NCBI RefSeq assembly: GCF_000191885.1
Contig: NZ_AEWI01000049.1
Coordinates: 1 to 56,497 of the forward strand
Length of the DNA stretch: 56,497 bases
Direction: 5' to 3'
From: Anaerophaga thermohalophila DSM 12881
Lineage (GTDB): Bacteria; Bacteroidota; Bacteroidia; Bacteroidales; Marinilabiliaceae
Shown here: positions 28,901-37,073 of the stretch, piece by piece
Numbering within the stretch: the first letter of the stretch is position 1
Layout of the letters: each line of letters begins with the position of its first letter
Notes under the pieces: model-generated
What the model was told of the DNA's origin: nothing
Seen by the model: only the letters and a program-made list of their open reading frames with translations
The model's database searches: none
Made by a program: the position numbers and the translations under genes

Positions 28901-29421
28901 CCAGAACATTTTTAGGCAGAATTTTCGAAAATCCCGATTCCGTTTTCAATGATGAAATGCTGAAGCCCGAAACTCAGGATTTGGATGTTTTTGTGGATGG
29001 TATTAACAACATTGTAGAAGCACAGCAATGGGTGGCCGAAAGCTATTTTAAAGATGGAAGCATTGAGGGCGCCGTGCCTCCGCTTAAAGCTGTTCTCCAT
29101 ATTATGGCCTATGGCAACTACAACGGTAAAGGCATTGAAGACCCCGACATTCGCCGGTTGTTTGATCGCGATAATATGCTTGCCAGCGATTGGTACCATG
29201 AACGCCTTACGAACAAACAGCTCGGTGATATCACCCTGTGGCAGAAGCACCTGAAATACTTACGGGAATATCTGAATAAATGGCCCAATCTTGAAGAAGA
29301 TGTCGTGCGAAAAGTTAAAGCCAGTATTGAACTGGCAGAAACAAATATAAAACATTTTAAATCTGCCGATTACCTGAAATCGCTCGAGGGCTATATCGGT
29401 CTCGACACTTTTGTGAAATAA
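25972..29421 (+). CDS. Large cytosolic protein, possible PPi-type PEP carboxykinase
   Basis: 1149 residues (about 130 kDa), no signal peptide or membrane helix. The size and lack of similarity to short ATP- or GTP-type enzymes fit the PPi-dependent PEP carboxykinases described from Entamoeba and Propionibacterium, which interconvert oxaloacetate + PPi with PEP + Pi + CO2. Visible landmarks are a glycine-rich loop SGGGKSEIS (about 489-497), DDITAS (about 659-664) and HYRVDHDISLLVPEIWSRL (about 915-934). I recall the family from size and general style, not from an alignment, so the name is tentative. The rlmN gene starts 9 bases after its stop; co-transcription is likely. The start at 25972 is the first ATG after a long AT-rich gap. 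Confidence 0.55.
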   Translation: MDLKKSFGFSEKGTNEIPKPKRIIEYINLKLAAMGQPYYRSASRMAFLELANDLIKNYKEKNRLLTSYLCPADQRIQNFLDNYLADYKDKMDIRLPASTFIVDYHGVARALSLPPDKPEFESDIIKSYRLKQGILNNPKSDRRTTKGVFHIAEGGLPIPNDKKAVPKIAFAKLLEAALQPPRELLQLPFTSTQKQKAATFVSLLLKPVVEPCIKEGCKEKRMEIRFFAPGNLVSNLDFVESIFGNAGDPYLPENDSALDVEGWTGHTGCVILAPHLAKLKKKEVGLPHVSEATERQKRDGMCWENENELYNDGGAFKITARTAEGVIVTIIADNYYGYSKKEVKTQIGYAANLLGNVEEEHAGGAIAFPTYNLGDEFSDRNQFAGNELTFDKMIKLYGDIMEVKPEGYAVDKKYKDIIYVPENAAFSLIEQKVKWFRDNKEQCIRLNPENTYILPAGYKVRMDKNPYVPSWRLIGSVAEGTFCHKPCTVSGGGKSEISKSIEDAIIYGPFFTADFENDFKKVEEIINKDYSDVYLDHVKTDRNRPILSPKRSLGSVIKLLTPAPNRYKPEYNEWLRSIPHHIKGLVYLVKRFYKQEWGDEWRKYFSVDIIDGRYGNELKFKDRKLVASYLRVGLTNEGAWRTFKLRQDYIASDKLQMEDDITASTVVPVSRLEYLSPDFHYPAAKFTYNCEFRFFQRPDEAIHRGYDKQAEADLATPNTFISNFEPLTVQDAREIMDNAIEFDKYTKPMKELIKDVVKKKDCTYFVSSSHPRIIDGKPSANVRYLQNRPGLIKQRDNYIAEMGTRLFRKIPLDKPVLYPVNAVLAGRRNNPPQPGIRPLAVYNPIHYQELPELFMDFICSLTGKSPSTTGAGSEGALTKGPFNALSPITDLNNALVSFILTGYPGFTSAAGYIGPHYRVDHDISLLVPEIWSRLHSEETQPEFLMEHGYLEKLEDFEYNGQKVLASRLGYRITAKFARTFLGRIFENPDSVFNDEMLKPETQDLDVFVDGINNIVEAQQWVAESYFKDGSIEGAVPPLKAVLHIMAYGNYNGKGIEDPDIRRLFDRDNMLASDWYHERLTNKQLGDITLWQKHLKYLREYLNKWPNLEEDVVRKVKASIELAETNIKHFKSADYLKSLEGYIGLDTFVK

Positions 29422-29430
29422 TGCCTGTCT

Positions 29431-30468
29431 ATGGAACCACTCTTTGGAAAAACATTAAATGAGCTGAAGATCATCGCCTCAGAAAGCAGTCTTCCTGCTT
29501 TTGCTGCCAGACAAATAGCTCAGTGGCTCTACCAGAAGAGAGTGACCGATATCGATCAGATGACCAATCTCTCAAAAAACGGGCGAGCCAGGCTGAAAGA
29601 AAAATATGAAGTAGGACGGGTTGAGCCTTCCAAAGTGCAGGTTTCTGCGGATGGTACCAGGAAATACCTTTATCCGGCACATAAAGGTTTGTTCATAGAA
29701 TCGGCTTATATCCCTGAAGATGACCGTCATACTCTCTGTGTTTCGTCGCAGGTTGGTTGTAAAATGGGATGTCTTTTCTGTATGACTGGGAAACAGGGTT
29801 TTCAGGGACAATTGTCAGCCGGTGAAATTGTAAACCAGGTGTTGAGTCTGCCAGAAACTGAATTATTGACCAACGTGGTTTATATGGGAATGGGAGAACC
29901 CATGGATAATATCGACAATGTTCTGAAAAGTCTGGAAATATTTACCTCCGACTGGGGGCTGGCCTGGAGCCCCCGGAGGATAAATGTTTCGACCATAGGT
30001 ATTGAACCGGCCATGCGGCGTTTCATAGAGGAGAGTGAGGCACACCTGGCCATCAGTCTGCATACACCTTTCAATGAAGAACGGCGACAACTTATGCCGG
30101 TCGAACAAGTCTATCCGATCGAAACCATTATCGAAACGCTTCGGGAATACGATTTTGGTCGTCAGCGCCGTATCTCTTTCGAGTATATCATGTTCGACGG
30201 GGTAAATGATACCCCGGCACATATCAGAGGGTTAACAAAACTTCTAAACGGCCTCCGCTGTCGAATCAACCTGATACGGTTCCATCCCATTCCGGATTCT
30301 CCGTTACGGGGGGCTTCGGATTCAAAAATGAAATGGTTTGCCGATCAGCTCAATAAAAAGGGACTGATCACCACCATTCGCCGTTCAAGGGGAGAAGATA
30401 TTTTTGCCGCCTGCGGGTTGTTGTCCACCAAAAATATGGTCAGACAAAATACAGATGTAGATTACTAA
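29431..30468 (+). CDS. rlmN: 23S rRNA (adenine2503-C2)-methyltransferase RlmN
   Basis: 345 residues. A radical SAM enzyme that methylates C2 of A2503 in 23S rRNA and of A37 in some tRNAs. The 4Fe-4S cluster cysteines are Cys110, Cys114 and Cys117 in CKMGCLFCMTG. An N-terminal accessory domain (1-90, KTLNELK...LPAFAARQIAQWLY) precedes the barrel; the SAM-binding GMGEP (about 153) and NVSTIG (about 190) are present, and the methyl-carrying cysteine is in FAACGLLSTK near 331. ATG 29431 gives the normal N-terminus; the ATG at 29421 is out of frame. Confidence 0.95.
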   Translation: MEPLFGKTLNELKIIASESSLPAFAARQIAQWLYQKRVTDIDQMTNLSKNGRARLKEKYEVGRVEPSKVQVSADGTRKYLYPAHKGLFIESAYIPEDDRHTLCVSSQVGCKMGCLFCMTGKQGFQGQLSAGEIVNQVLSLPETELLTNVVYMGMGEPMDNIDNVLKSLEIFTSDWGLAWSPRRINVSTIGIEPAMRRFIEESEAHLAISLHTPFNEERRQLMPVEQVYPIETIIETLREYDFGRQRRISFEYIMFDGVNDTPAHIRGLTKLLNGLRCRINLIRFHPIPDSPLRGASDSKMKWFADQLNKKGLITTIRRSRGEDIFAACGLLSTKNMVRQNTDVDY

Positions 30469-30618
30469 GCCCTTCTGAAACTTTTACTTTTAGCTAACTA
30501 TTTTCTGCTTCCGCCAGGTTTGTTTCTAACCTTCCGGCCCCATGTTCCATGCCTTCCATTACATATCGTTCTTCTTAAATAATGCCCGTCTGTAAAGTGG
30601 GAAAAAGTTGTAACAAAT

Positions 30619-30957
30619 CATGTGTCTGTTCAGAGAGTGTCATTTACAAGGCTTGCGAAGTCCGAAAATACGGAGTTTACTTTTCATCCGTATAAAATTC
30701 ATTTATTAAGCTCGGATGGAACTCGCATGATTGGGTTTTGATACATGTTCTTTTGTGACAAAACCTTGTCATGCTCGTTTCTTCTTACATTTAATTAATT
30801 GTTACGGCTGTTAGAATTGTTAAAGTTGTCAGAATGTTATAAGTTTTATTACATTAGCTAACAATCTAATGATTTATTATGACAATTTTTGCCATGCTCG
30901 TTTCATAAATGAGTTATTTTTGGACAAGCGTAACACAGTAAATGGTCCTTTATGGGA
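30619..30957. mobile_element. Family D element split by a B-E-B insertion
   Basis: The left part (30619-30687) matches the reverse complement of family D (TGTTCAGAGAGTGTCATT, AAGGCTTGCGAAGTCCG, GGAGTTTACTTTTC). The right part (30907-30957) resumes with AATGAGT, GACAAGCGTAACACAGTAAA and CCTTTATGG. In the intact copy these halves are contiguous. The 219-base insert between them is the B-E-B composite at 30688-30906. Confidence 0.8.
30688..30906. mobile_element. B-E-B composite inserted in family D, with TTCAT duplication
   Basis: TTCAT at 30683-30687 and again at 30902-30906 flank the insert. It begins with a complete B unit (CCGTATAAAATTC to GCTCGTTTC, ending near 30781), then family E (ACATTTAATTAATTG, ACGGCTGTTAGAATTG, TAGCTAACAATC) and ends with a B tail (TTGCCATGCTCGTTTCAT). 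The intact family D sequence has TTTTCGTAAATGAG at the site, so the duplication is inferred from TTCGT/TTCAT. Confidence 0.78.
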
Positions 30958-31000
30958 AGATACTAAACAGGGTGAAGCCTGAAAGGTTTCTGTGTTCTGC

Positions 31001-31177
31001 TTAATTCTGTCTGTTGCATTCTTTGTGCAGACGCAACTTAAGCGTTTCAATGAATTCCTTTCGTGGCGACACAAGAATATCTTTCATTTTAGGTTCGGGT
31101 AGTTTCATCAATAAACTCTGTAAATAGAGGCTCTTTGATATAATAAAATCTATATCCATTGTAGAAATACTGTCCAT
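31001..31177 (-). CDS. Candidate small protein of 58 residues
   Basis: An open frame starting MDSISTMDIDFIIS and ending HKECNRQN. Composition is protein-like (MKLPEPKMKDILVSPRKEF in the middle) and it lies in DNA free of the repeat families, in an otherwise repeat-filled 1077-base gap (30469-31545). The frame stays open upstream past 31257 into the neighbouring family A element, so it could be the 3' remnant of a longer gene cut by that insertion. No promoter or family recognised. Confidence 0.35.
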   Translation of the reverse strand: MDSISTMDIDFIISKSLYLQSLLMKLPEPKMKDILVSPRKEFIETLKLRLHKECNRQN

Positions 31178-31256
31178 AAGCGCAGTTGTTAAAAAGTTTT
31201 TAGAATTAAGAAGTTTCAGGGAACATATTAAAAACGAAATTTGGAAGAAAAAATTA

Positions 31257-31401
31257 TGAGTGCAGTCTAAAAAGCCTTTTGACCCCTAAATCCCCTAAAG
31301 GGAACTTTTTCAAACTGCTGATTTTTTAGCAGTTCCCCTTTAGGGGTCAGGGGTAAAAATGGTAAAAATCAGCAGTTTGAACGCTTTTTATACTGCACTC
31401 A
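31257..31401. mobile_element. Family A MITE, 145 bp, with ATTA duplication
   Basis: Same interior type as 16255-16398. Ends TGAGTGCAGTCTAAAAAGC and GCTTTTTATACTGCACTCA. The 4-bp duplication ATTA lies at 31253-31256 and 31402-31405. It carries no gene. It sits 144 bases upstream of the hybrid kinase. Confidence 0.9.
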
Positions 31402-31545
31402 ATTAAACAAGTAATCATCATAAATGAGTCTGCTCGTAAAAGAGACTTTTAAGAGTGGACTCATAAATTAAATATTAAAGGCGGGAGATAAGTTAATGAA
31501 AATTTCCCATTTTTGTATTGTTAAAGAAACCTGATCGGGTGTTAT

Positions 31546-34500
31546 ATGCTCAAAAAAATAATAAATCTTTTTAAGTCGAATGGTTCCATCAGTCAGAAAG
31601 TACTTGGCGGATATCTTATCAATCTGTTTTTGTTGGTATTCGTTGCGGGTGCGAGTCTGTTGGGAATTTCCCGTTTGAAAGACTGGGTAAGAAGCACTGA
31701 AAAGGTTAATCAACTCTTAAATCAGATATATATTTCCCGGATTCAGGCTGGAAACCTGACGCTTAAAAGTGACACCACTACCACGTTGGTTGTTGACAGC
31801 CTCACTCATGAAATAGAGAATCTCCTTCAGGATGCCCGCCAAAGTCAGCTTAATAGTGAAAGCCGGGATGAACTGGCTTCCATTGATAGCTGGCTGGAAA
31901 AATATAAGGAATACTGGCTTTTGGTCATGGAATTGAAAGAACAGCGCAGTGAAGCGGAACAACAGATGGATTCTCTTTTTCAGGATGTTTTTGCTGCGGC
32001 AAGAGAACCGTTTCCCCGTCGGCTGACATGGGACAAAAAATCGGCGGGAAGCGGGCGTGAAGAATCTGAGTTGTACAATGACCTTATGTTTCAATTGCTT
32101 CACCTGAAGGAAATTGAGAAACAGTTGTGGAATTACCCGGAAGATAAGATTTCCCCGGAGACTGTGGATGCTGTCTTTAAAAGGATTTTAAGTCTGATAC
32201 CTCCCGAGGGAGTTGTTCCACCCAATTCTTCATCGTATAGGCCTTTGCTGCGCATGCGTCGTAGCCTTGCCGCCTATCAAACCGAGATGCGTGAGCTGGT
32301 AAGTGCACTTGAGAATATCGGAAGAGCACAAGAGTTAATGGATCAGAGTTCCCGGAGCATTCAACGTGCCGGGGAGCAGGCGAGCCATTATCAGACTAAT
32401 GCCATGGAACGCTGGGTTATTATTGGTTTTGTGGCCCTTTGGGTCTTTATGTCTCTTGCCATTATTGGGGGGGTATGGCTGGCTGTTATTTTTTACAGGA
32501 AAATCAGACACGATGAGGAGACTCGTGAACACGCCAACCGGCAGCTTCAAACCAACCGGCAATTATTGAATGATATCATAAACAACAGTTCTTCACTCAT
32601 ATATGTAAAAGACCTGGAGGGGCATTACACCCTGATTAATCAGCCCATGGAGGAGACACTCGGGCTCGAGGCCCATCGATTGATTGGCCACACGGACGGT
32701 GAGATTTTCCCTGAAGATATTGCTGCCTTGCAGCGAAAAAATGACGAAGAAGTCCTAAGAGCAGGCCGTTCCATTCAGAAAGAAGAGTTCTTTCCATCGG
32801 GAAATTCGCGCCGTATTTTCCTTTCCAATAAGTTTCCCATCAGGGATCGTGACGGGAAGATCACGTCGGTTTGTGGTGTTTCAACCGATATTACCGAGCT
32901 TCGCCAGGCTTTGCGTGATCTGGAACGCAGCCGGGAAAATTATCGTAACATCGTCACCAATGTGCCGGGCATCGTTTATCATTGCCGAAACGATAACAAG
33001 CGTACCATGCTCTTTATTAGCGGAGGTGTTGAGAAAATAATTGGTTTGGGAATTAACGCCTTTATCCAGGAAGGGCAATCTATTGTTCCGTTTATTGAGA
33101 AGGAAGATGTTCCAAAAGTGATGGAAACGCTCAACAAAGCCATTCGGAGTCATCGATCATTTGAGATGGAATATCGCATCCGCGATCTGGCTGGAAACCG
33201 TAAATGGGTTTATGAGAAAGGGCTTCCGGTAACCGATAAAATAACCGGTGAGACCACTTTTCAAGGGGTTATAATAGATACAACGGCCCAGAAAGAAGCT
33301 GTCAATGAGATTATGGTGCGCGACCGTCTTTTGGAGGGTGTTTCCGAAGCATTAAAAGAACTCATCGCAAGTTCAAACTTTAAAGAAGCCCTTCAGCGAG
33401 CTCTCAGGATTTTGGGGGCTGGAGCCGGAGTTGACCGGGCTTTTGCATTCAGGAATTACCGTAATGAGCCGGGCCAACTTCTTTTTAAGCATTTTGTTGA
33501 GTGGGAACGTTCATCAGTAGAGCCCGTTCGCCGTGATGATATGGTTGATCTCTCATACGAAAACATTAATCCCGGCTGGTATTTCAGGTTAAGCGGGCAA
33601 AAAGAACTGGAAATTGCATCAAATACCGCTTCGCCACGTGAAAAATCCTTTCTTCATAAAATGGGTGCTTCATCGATGCTGCTCGTACCTGTTTTTGTTC
33701 ACGATGTGTTCTGGGGATTTATTGGGTTTGCCATGGAATTCAAATCGGGTGGCTGGAGCGATTCACTAAAAACATTTTTCAAGGCATTTGCAGCAACCAT
33801 GGGACTGATGATTGCCCGTTATGAAAGTGGCAGGGAATTACAAAAGGCCAAAGAGGCAGCCGAAGCTGCTACCCGGGCAAAAAGTGATTTCCTGGCAAGG
33901 ATGAGTCACGAGATACGTACACCGCTCAATGCCATTATCGGCTGGACTCACCTGGCACTCGAAAAGTCGGGAACGCAGGAACAGAACGATTATCTCAAAC
34001 GTATTCAGTCTTCTTCACGTTCATTATTGGGAATTATCAACGATATTCTCGACTTCTCAAAAATTGAGGCAGGCCGGCTTGAACTTGAATATATTGATTT
34101 TGATCTTGAACAGGTGCTTCAGAATCTGGCCGATATGGTGCTTTTCAAAGCCAATGAGAAAGGTCTTGAACTGGTTTTTGACATTGCACCTGATGTACCT
34201 TTAAGTCTGGTCGGCGATCCCTTGAGACTCGAACAGGTGCTGGTAAATCTTGTAAACAATGCCGTGAAATTTACCGACAAGGGATATGTCAATGTTAAGA
34301 TCAGGGTGAAGTCAACAAGGAGTGAAAAAACCGAATTACTTTTTGCGGTTGAAGATACAGGAATAGGATTAAAGGAGGAGCAGAAGAATAACCTGTTCAA
34401 AGCCTTTTCCCAGGCAGATGTTTCTACCACACGAAAATACGGCGGTTCCGGGTTGGGACTTGCCATCTGTAAGCGGATTACGCAGATGATGAATGGCGAA

Positions 34501-35829
34501 ATATGGGTAGAAAGTGAATATGGTAAAGGGAGTACATTCTTTTTCACCGCCACCATTGACCGGCAACTTATCCAGAAAAAAGACCAGATGCGGCATGCCT
34601 TCGAAGTAGCCGGAGATGATGCAATGATTGCCTGCCACAACTCCAAAACAGCGGCGAGCATTAAGGGAATGCTTTGTGACTTTGGTTTTAAAGTGTTGCA
34701 AACCTGTTCCTACAGTACTCTTGTTAGCAAACTAAATGAGATTAGCCCCGATGACCCTCTTTGGTTGTTGTTTATAGATTGGCTTTTGATAGAGAATAAC
34801 AGTAAGCAGGTTGTTAAAGATTTGAAAAAATATAACGATCGTTTTGAACACCTGATCATCATGTCATCTCCTTTCCATGAAGAAGCGTTTCAAAGACAAT
34901 GGGAGGGCGCCGGTCTTTCTTATGTGGTAATGCATAAACCTGTCAATTATTCAATACTTTTTGACGCATTAATGGATGCCATGGGCGGTATTGATATGGC
35001 CGAACAATCAGCAGGTCAGAAAACCGGAAATTACCGTGACTATCTTGTTAACGAGAGACCGCTGAAACTATTAATGGTTGAAGATAATGATACCAATCGT
35101 CAAGTGACTGTTGAATTACTGGCCATGGCAAATATTAAAACCGATGTTGTTGCCAGCGGTCAGGATGCCTTAGACCTGGCCGGACAGCACAAGGGGAAAT
35201 GTCCTTATGATATTATTTTGATGGATATTCACATGCCCGGAATGAACGGATATACAGCAACACGCCGGATTAAAAGAATAGAAGGATGGGAGGAAGTGCC
35301 GGTGGTTGCCATGACAGCAGAAGCGCTTGGCGACGTGGAATCACAATGTCTTCAGGCCGGAATGACCGGGCTGGTGGGTAAACCCATTGATCCCGATGAT
35401 CTTTTCAGGGTTATTTACCGGTTGGTTTTCGGAGAACCGGAGGATTCAGGAAAGACCCTGACTCATTCGGAAAAAGGACGGGAGTACAAATTTCCTAAAA
35501 TTGAAGGATTGGATGTTCAGGCTGGTATCCGTCGTATGGGCGGGCGTTCCGATTTATATAGGAGACTGCTGAAAGGTTTTTGTCATGATTATTCTGATTT
35601 TGAGAAGAAAATTAATCAATTGTCGGAAAAAGGAGATGACGAGGAAGTTGCACGGATGCTTCACTCTCTGAAAGGTATTGTGGGTACAATGGAAGCTACG
35701 GGGCTTTACGATCTTGCACAAAAAACCGAAAAAGCGTTTAAAGAAAAAGCAACAAACTATAACAAATTTAAAGAAAAACTCGTAAAAGAAATTAATCGCC
35801 AAATTAAACAAATCAACAAAAAAATTTAA
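31546..35829 (+). CDS. Membrane hybrid sensor histidine kinase (PAS-PAS-GAF-HK-REC-REC-Hpt)
   Basis: 1427 residues. Helices at about 21-42 and 289-315 bracket a helical periplasmic sensor rich in Gln/Glu. Then follow PAS domains at about 339-455 and 464-582, a GAF domain (595-762), HisKA with the phosphoacceptor His788 in MSHEIRTPLNAI, the ATPase with N-box NLVNNAVKF (about 900) and G2 box GGSGLGLAI (about 966). A first receiver-like region (1026-1140) is degenerate (FIDWLLIENNS in place of DxxMP), the second is intact with Asp1227 in MDIHMPGMNG, and a C-terminal Hpt domain has His1373 in LHSLKGIVG. This is a complete internal phosphorelay. ATG 31546 is the first start giving the membrane anchor. 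No DNA-binding partner is adjacent; a sigma factor gene follows. Confidence 0.92.
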   Translation: MLKKIINLFKSNGSISQKVLGGYLINLFLLVFVAGASLLGISRLKDWVRSTEKVNQLLNQIYISRIQAGNLTLKSDTTTTLVVDSLTHEIENLLQDARQSQLNSESRDELASIDSWLEKYKEYWLLVMELKEQRSEAEQQMDSLFQDVFAAAREPFPRRLTWDKKSAGSGREESELYNDLMFQLLHLKEIEKQLWNYPEDKISPETVDAVFKRILSLIPPEGVVPPNSSSYRPLLRMRRSLAAYQTEMRELVSALENIGRAQELMDQSSRSIQRAGEQASHYQTNAMERWVIIGFVALWVFMSLAIIGGVWLAVIFYRKIRHDEETREHANRQLQTNRQLLNDIINNSSSLIYVKDLEGHYTLINQPMEETLGLEAHRLIGHTDGEIFPEDIAALQRKNDEEVLRAGRSIQKEEFFPSGNSRRIFLSNKFPIRDRDGKITSVCGVSTDITELRQALRDLERSRENYRNIVTNVPGIVYHCRNDNKRTMLFISGGVEKIIGLGINAFIQEGQSIVPFIEKEDVPKVMETLNKAIRSHRSFEMEYRIRDLAGNRKWVYEKGLPVTDKITGETTFQGVIIDTTAQKEAVNEIMVRDRLLEGVSEALKELIASSNFKEALQRALRILGAGAGVDRAFAFRNYRNEPGQLLFKHFVEWERSSVEPVRRDDMVDLSYENINPGWYFRLSGQKELEIASNTASPREKSFLHKMGASSMLLVPVFVHDVFWGFIGFAMEFKSGGWSDSLKTFFKAFAATMGLMIARYESGRELQKAKEAAEAATRAKSDFLARMSHEIRTPLNAIIGWTHLALEKSGTQEQNDYLKRIQSSSRSLLGIINDILDFSKIEAGRLELEYIDFDLEQVLQNLADMVLFKANEKGLELVFDIAPDVPLSLVGDPLRLEQVLVNLVNNAVKFTDKGYVNVKIRVKSTRSEKTELLFAVEDTGIGLKEEQKNNLFKAFSQADVSTTRKYGGSGLGLAICKRITQMMNGEIWVESEYGKGSTFFFTATIDRQLIQKKDQMRHAFEVAGDDAMIACHNSKTAASIKGMLCDFGFKVLQTCSYSTLVSKLNEISPDDPLWLLFIDWLLIENNSKQVVKDLKKYNDRFEHLIIMSSPFHEEAFQRQWEGAGLSYVVMHKPVNYSILFDALMDAMGGIDMAEQSAGQKTGNYRDYLVNERPLKLLMVEDNDTNRQVTVELLAMANIKTDVVASGQDALDLAGQHKGKCPYDIILMDIHMPGMNGYTATRRIKRIEGWEEVPVVAMTAEALGDVESQCLQAGMTGLVGKPIDPDDLFRVIYRLVFGEPEDSGKTLTHSEKGREYKFPKIEGLDVQAGIRRMGGRSDLYRRLLKGFCHDYSDFEKKINQLSEKGDDEEVARMLHSLKGIVGTMEATGLYDLAQKTEKAFKEKATNYNKFKEKLVKEINRQIKQINKKI

Positions 35830-35946
35830 CGTTTGGAGATTTGTGTTTTTTTTTGTTATTTCGGCGATGTATTTTATCCTGATTATTAACCTTCAAACGA
35901 AAAGCCTATTGAACAGTTTTTACAAGCTAATTCTAAATTATTGATT

Positions 35947-36537
35947 ATGACAGATTTGAAAATACTGTCTGATGAAGAGCTTGTAAAAAAGTTTATCTCA
36001 GGCGATACCCGGTGTATTGATTTATTAATTGACCGGCACCATCAGAGAATTTATTCATTCATTTTTTTAATGGTTCGCCATCGCGACCTGGCGGAGGACA
36101 TATTTCAGGATGTGTTTGTAAAGGTGATCCATTCACTTAGGTCAGGCAAGTACGCCGAAAACGGCCGTTTTACATCCTGGGTAATGCGCATTGCTCACAA
36201 CCTGGTCATTGATTATTTTCGTAAACAGAAAAACCAGCAAATGATATCCAATGACCAGTATTCGTATGATCTTTTTAATCACACAAGGTTCTCGGACCAC
36301 ACCATTGAAGACAAAATGGTATACGAACAGTTATTGTCTGAGGTTGCTTCCCTGGTAGAAATGCTCCCCGATTCCCAGAAAGAAGTCATTAAGCTCCGTC
36401 ACTATTTCGGGCTCTCCTTCAAAGAAATTGCGGAAGAAACCAACGTCAGTATCAATACTGCTCTTGGCAGAATGCGCTATGCATTGATCAATATCCGAAA
36501 AATGATGGAAGAGCGAAAGATGTCTTTGACCATCTGA
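35947..36537 (+). CDS. RNA polymerase sigma-70 factor, ECF-like
   Basis: 196 residues from the ATG at 35947 (the frame opens 6 bases earlier with TTG ATT). Region 2 is DLAEDIFQDVFVKVIHSLR then GRFTSWVMRIAHNLVIDYFRKQK (about 45-98) and region 4 is LPDSQKEVIKLRHYFGLSFKEIAEETNVSINTALGRMRYAL (about 140-180). It would direct RNA polymerase to a dedicated promoter set. No anti-sigma gene follows; the next gene encodes an ACP-like protein. It lies 117 bases after the hybrid kinase gene. The preceding leader is A/T rich without a clear TAnnTTTG. Confidence 0.9.
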   Translation: MTDLKILSDEELVKKFISGDTRCIDLLIDRHHQRIYSFIFLMVRHRDLAEDIFQDVFVKVIHSLRSGKYAENGRFTSWVMRIAHNLVIDYFRKQKNQQMISNDQYSYDLFNHTRFSDHTIEDKMVYEQLLSEVASLVEMLPDSQKEVIKLRHYFGLSFKEIAEETNVSINTALGRMRYALINIRKMMEERKMSLTI

Positions 36538-36618
36538 GAAAAAAATCTGAGTTTGCCATACGTGTTTTTTCTCTTTCGGTTGTCATATTATTAAATCAAC
36601 CAAAAGAGATGTTGTTAT

Positions 36619-36858
36619 ATGGATGCAAAAGAGATCAGAAGAAATCTTTACAAGGTTTTCAGGCAGACAGGTATTCCCCGGGATGTGATAGATGAAAGGG
36701 CCTCCTTAAAAGATGATTTGTTCATGGACGATGTGGACATGGCATGTTTTCTTTTTTACCTCGAGACGCGTTTTAAGGTTGAGGTAAAGAATGAAGAGTT
36801 GCCAAAGTTGAACTCTGTTGGTTCAACAATTAATTATCTTCAACAACATTGTGCATAA
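36619..36858 (+). CDS. Acyl-carrier-protein-like protein lacking the attachment serine
   Basis: 79 residues with the length and helical pattern of acyl carrier proteins: ASLKDDLFMDDVDMACFLFYLETRFKVEVKNEEL and a C-terminal helix VGSTINYLQQH. In a true ACP the motif is DSL(D/E), whose serine carries 4'-phosphopantetheine. Here the motif reads DDVD, with Asp38 in the serine position, so the protein cannot be loaded in the usual way. It may be a non-enzymatic structural relative. It follows the sigma factor gene by 81 bases and may share its transcript. No fatty acid genes are near. Confidence 0.75.
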   Translation: MDAKEIRRNLYKVFRQTGIPRDVIDERASLKDDLFMDDVDMACFLFYLETRFKVEVKNEELPKLNSVGSTINYLQQHCA

Positions 36859-36905
36859 ACACGTAAGGGTTGCATTTTTTTGAATTTCCAACAATGAGGT
36901 TACGT

Positions 36906-36942
36906 CCGATCGGTGCTTCTTGTTAACTTTTTATCCGATCGG
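36906..36942. promoter_or_regulatory. Paired CCGATCGG palindromes, possible operator
   Basis: The 8-bp palindrome CCGATCGG occurs at 36906-36913 and 36935-36942, 29 bases centre to centre, each preceded by T, between convergent genes. The spacing is close to three helical turns. It could bind a dimeric regulator on one face of the DNA, but no promoter is visible here. Confidence 0.3.
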
Positions 36943-37073
36943 ATTTAATACGGTGTTTCGTTTAAAAGGCGTAGATGCATAATTCAATTCCAGACAGTTA
37001 ATTTGGTTTTAAAACAACACTTACCAATGAACTGGCCGGTAAGCTTGACTTAAGAGGAGTTTTCCGGCTTTGT

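Noticed and set aside
30877..31074. Minus-strand frame of 65 codons
   Set aside because: It begins inside a family B tail and family D sequence; the alternative 58-codon frame at 31001-31177 is the only one with protein-like content.
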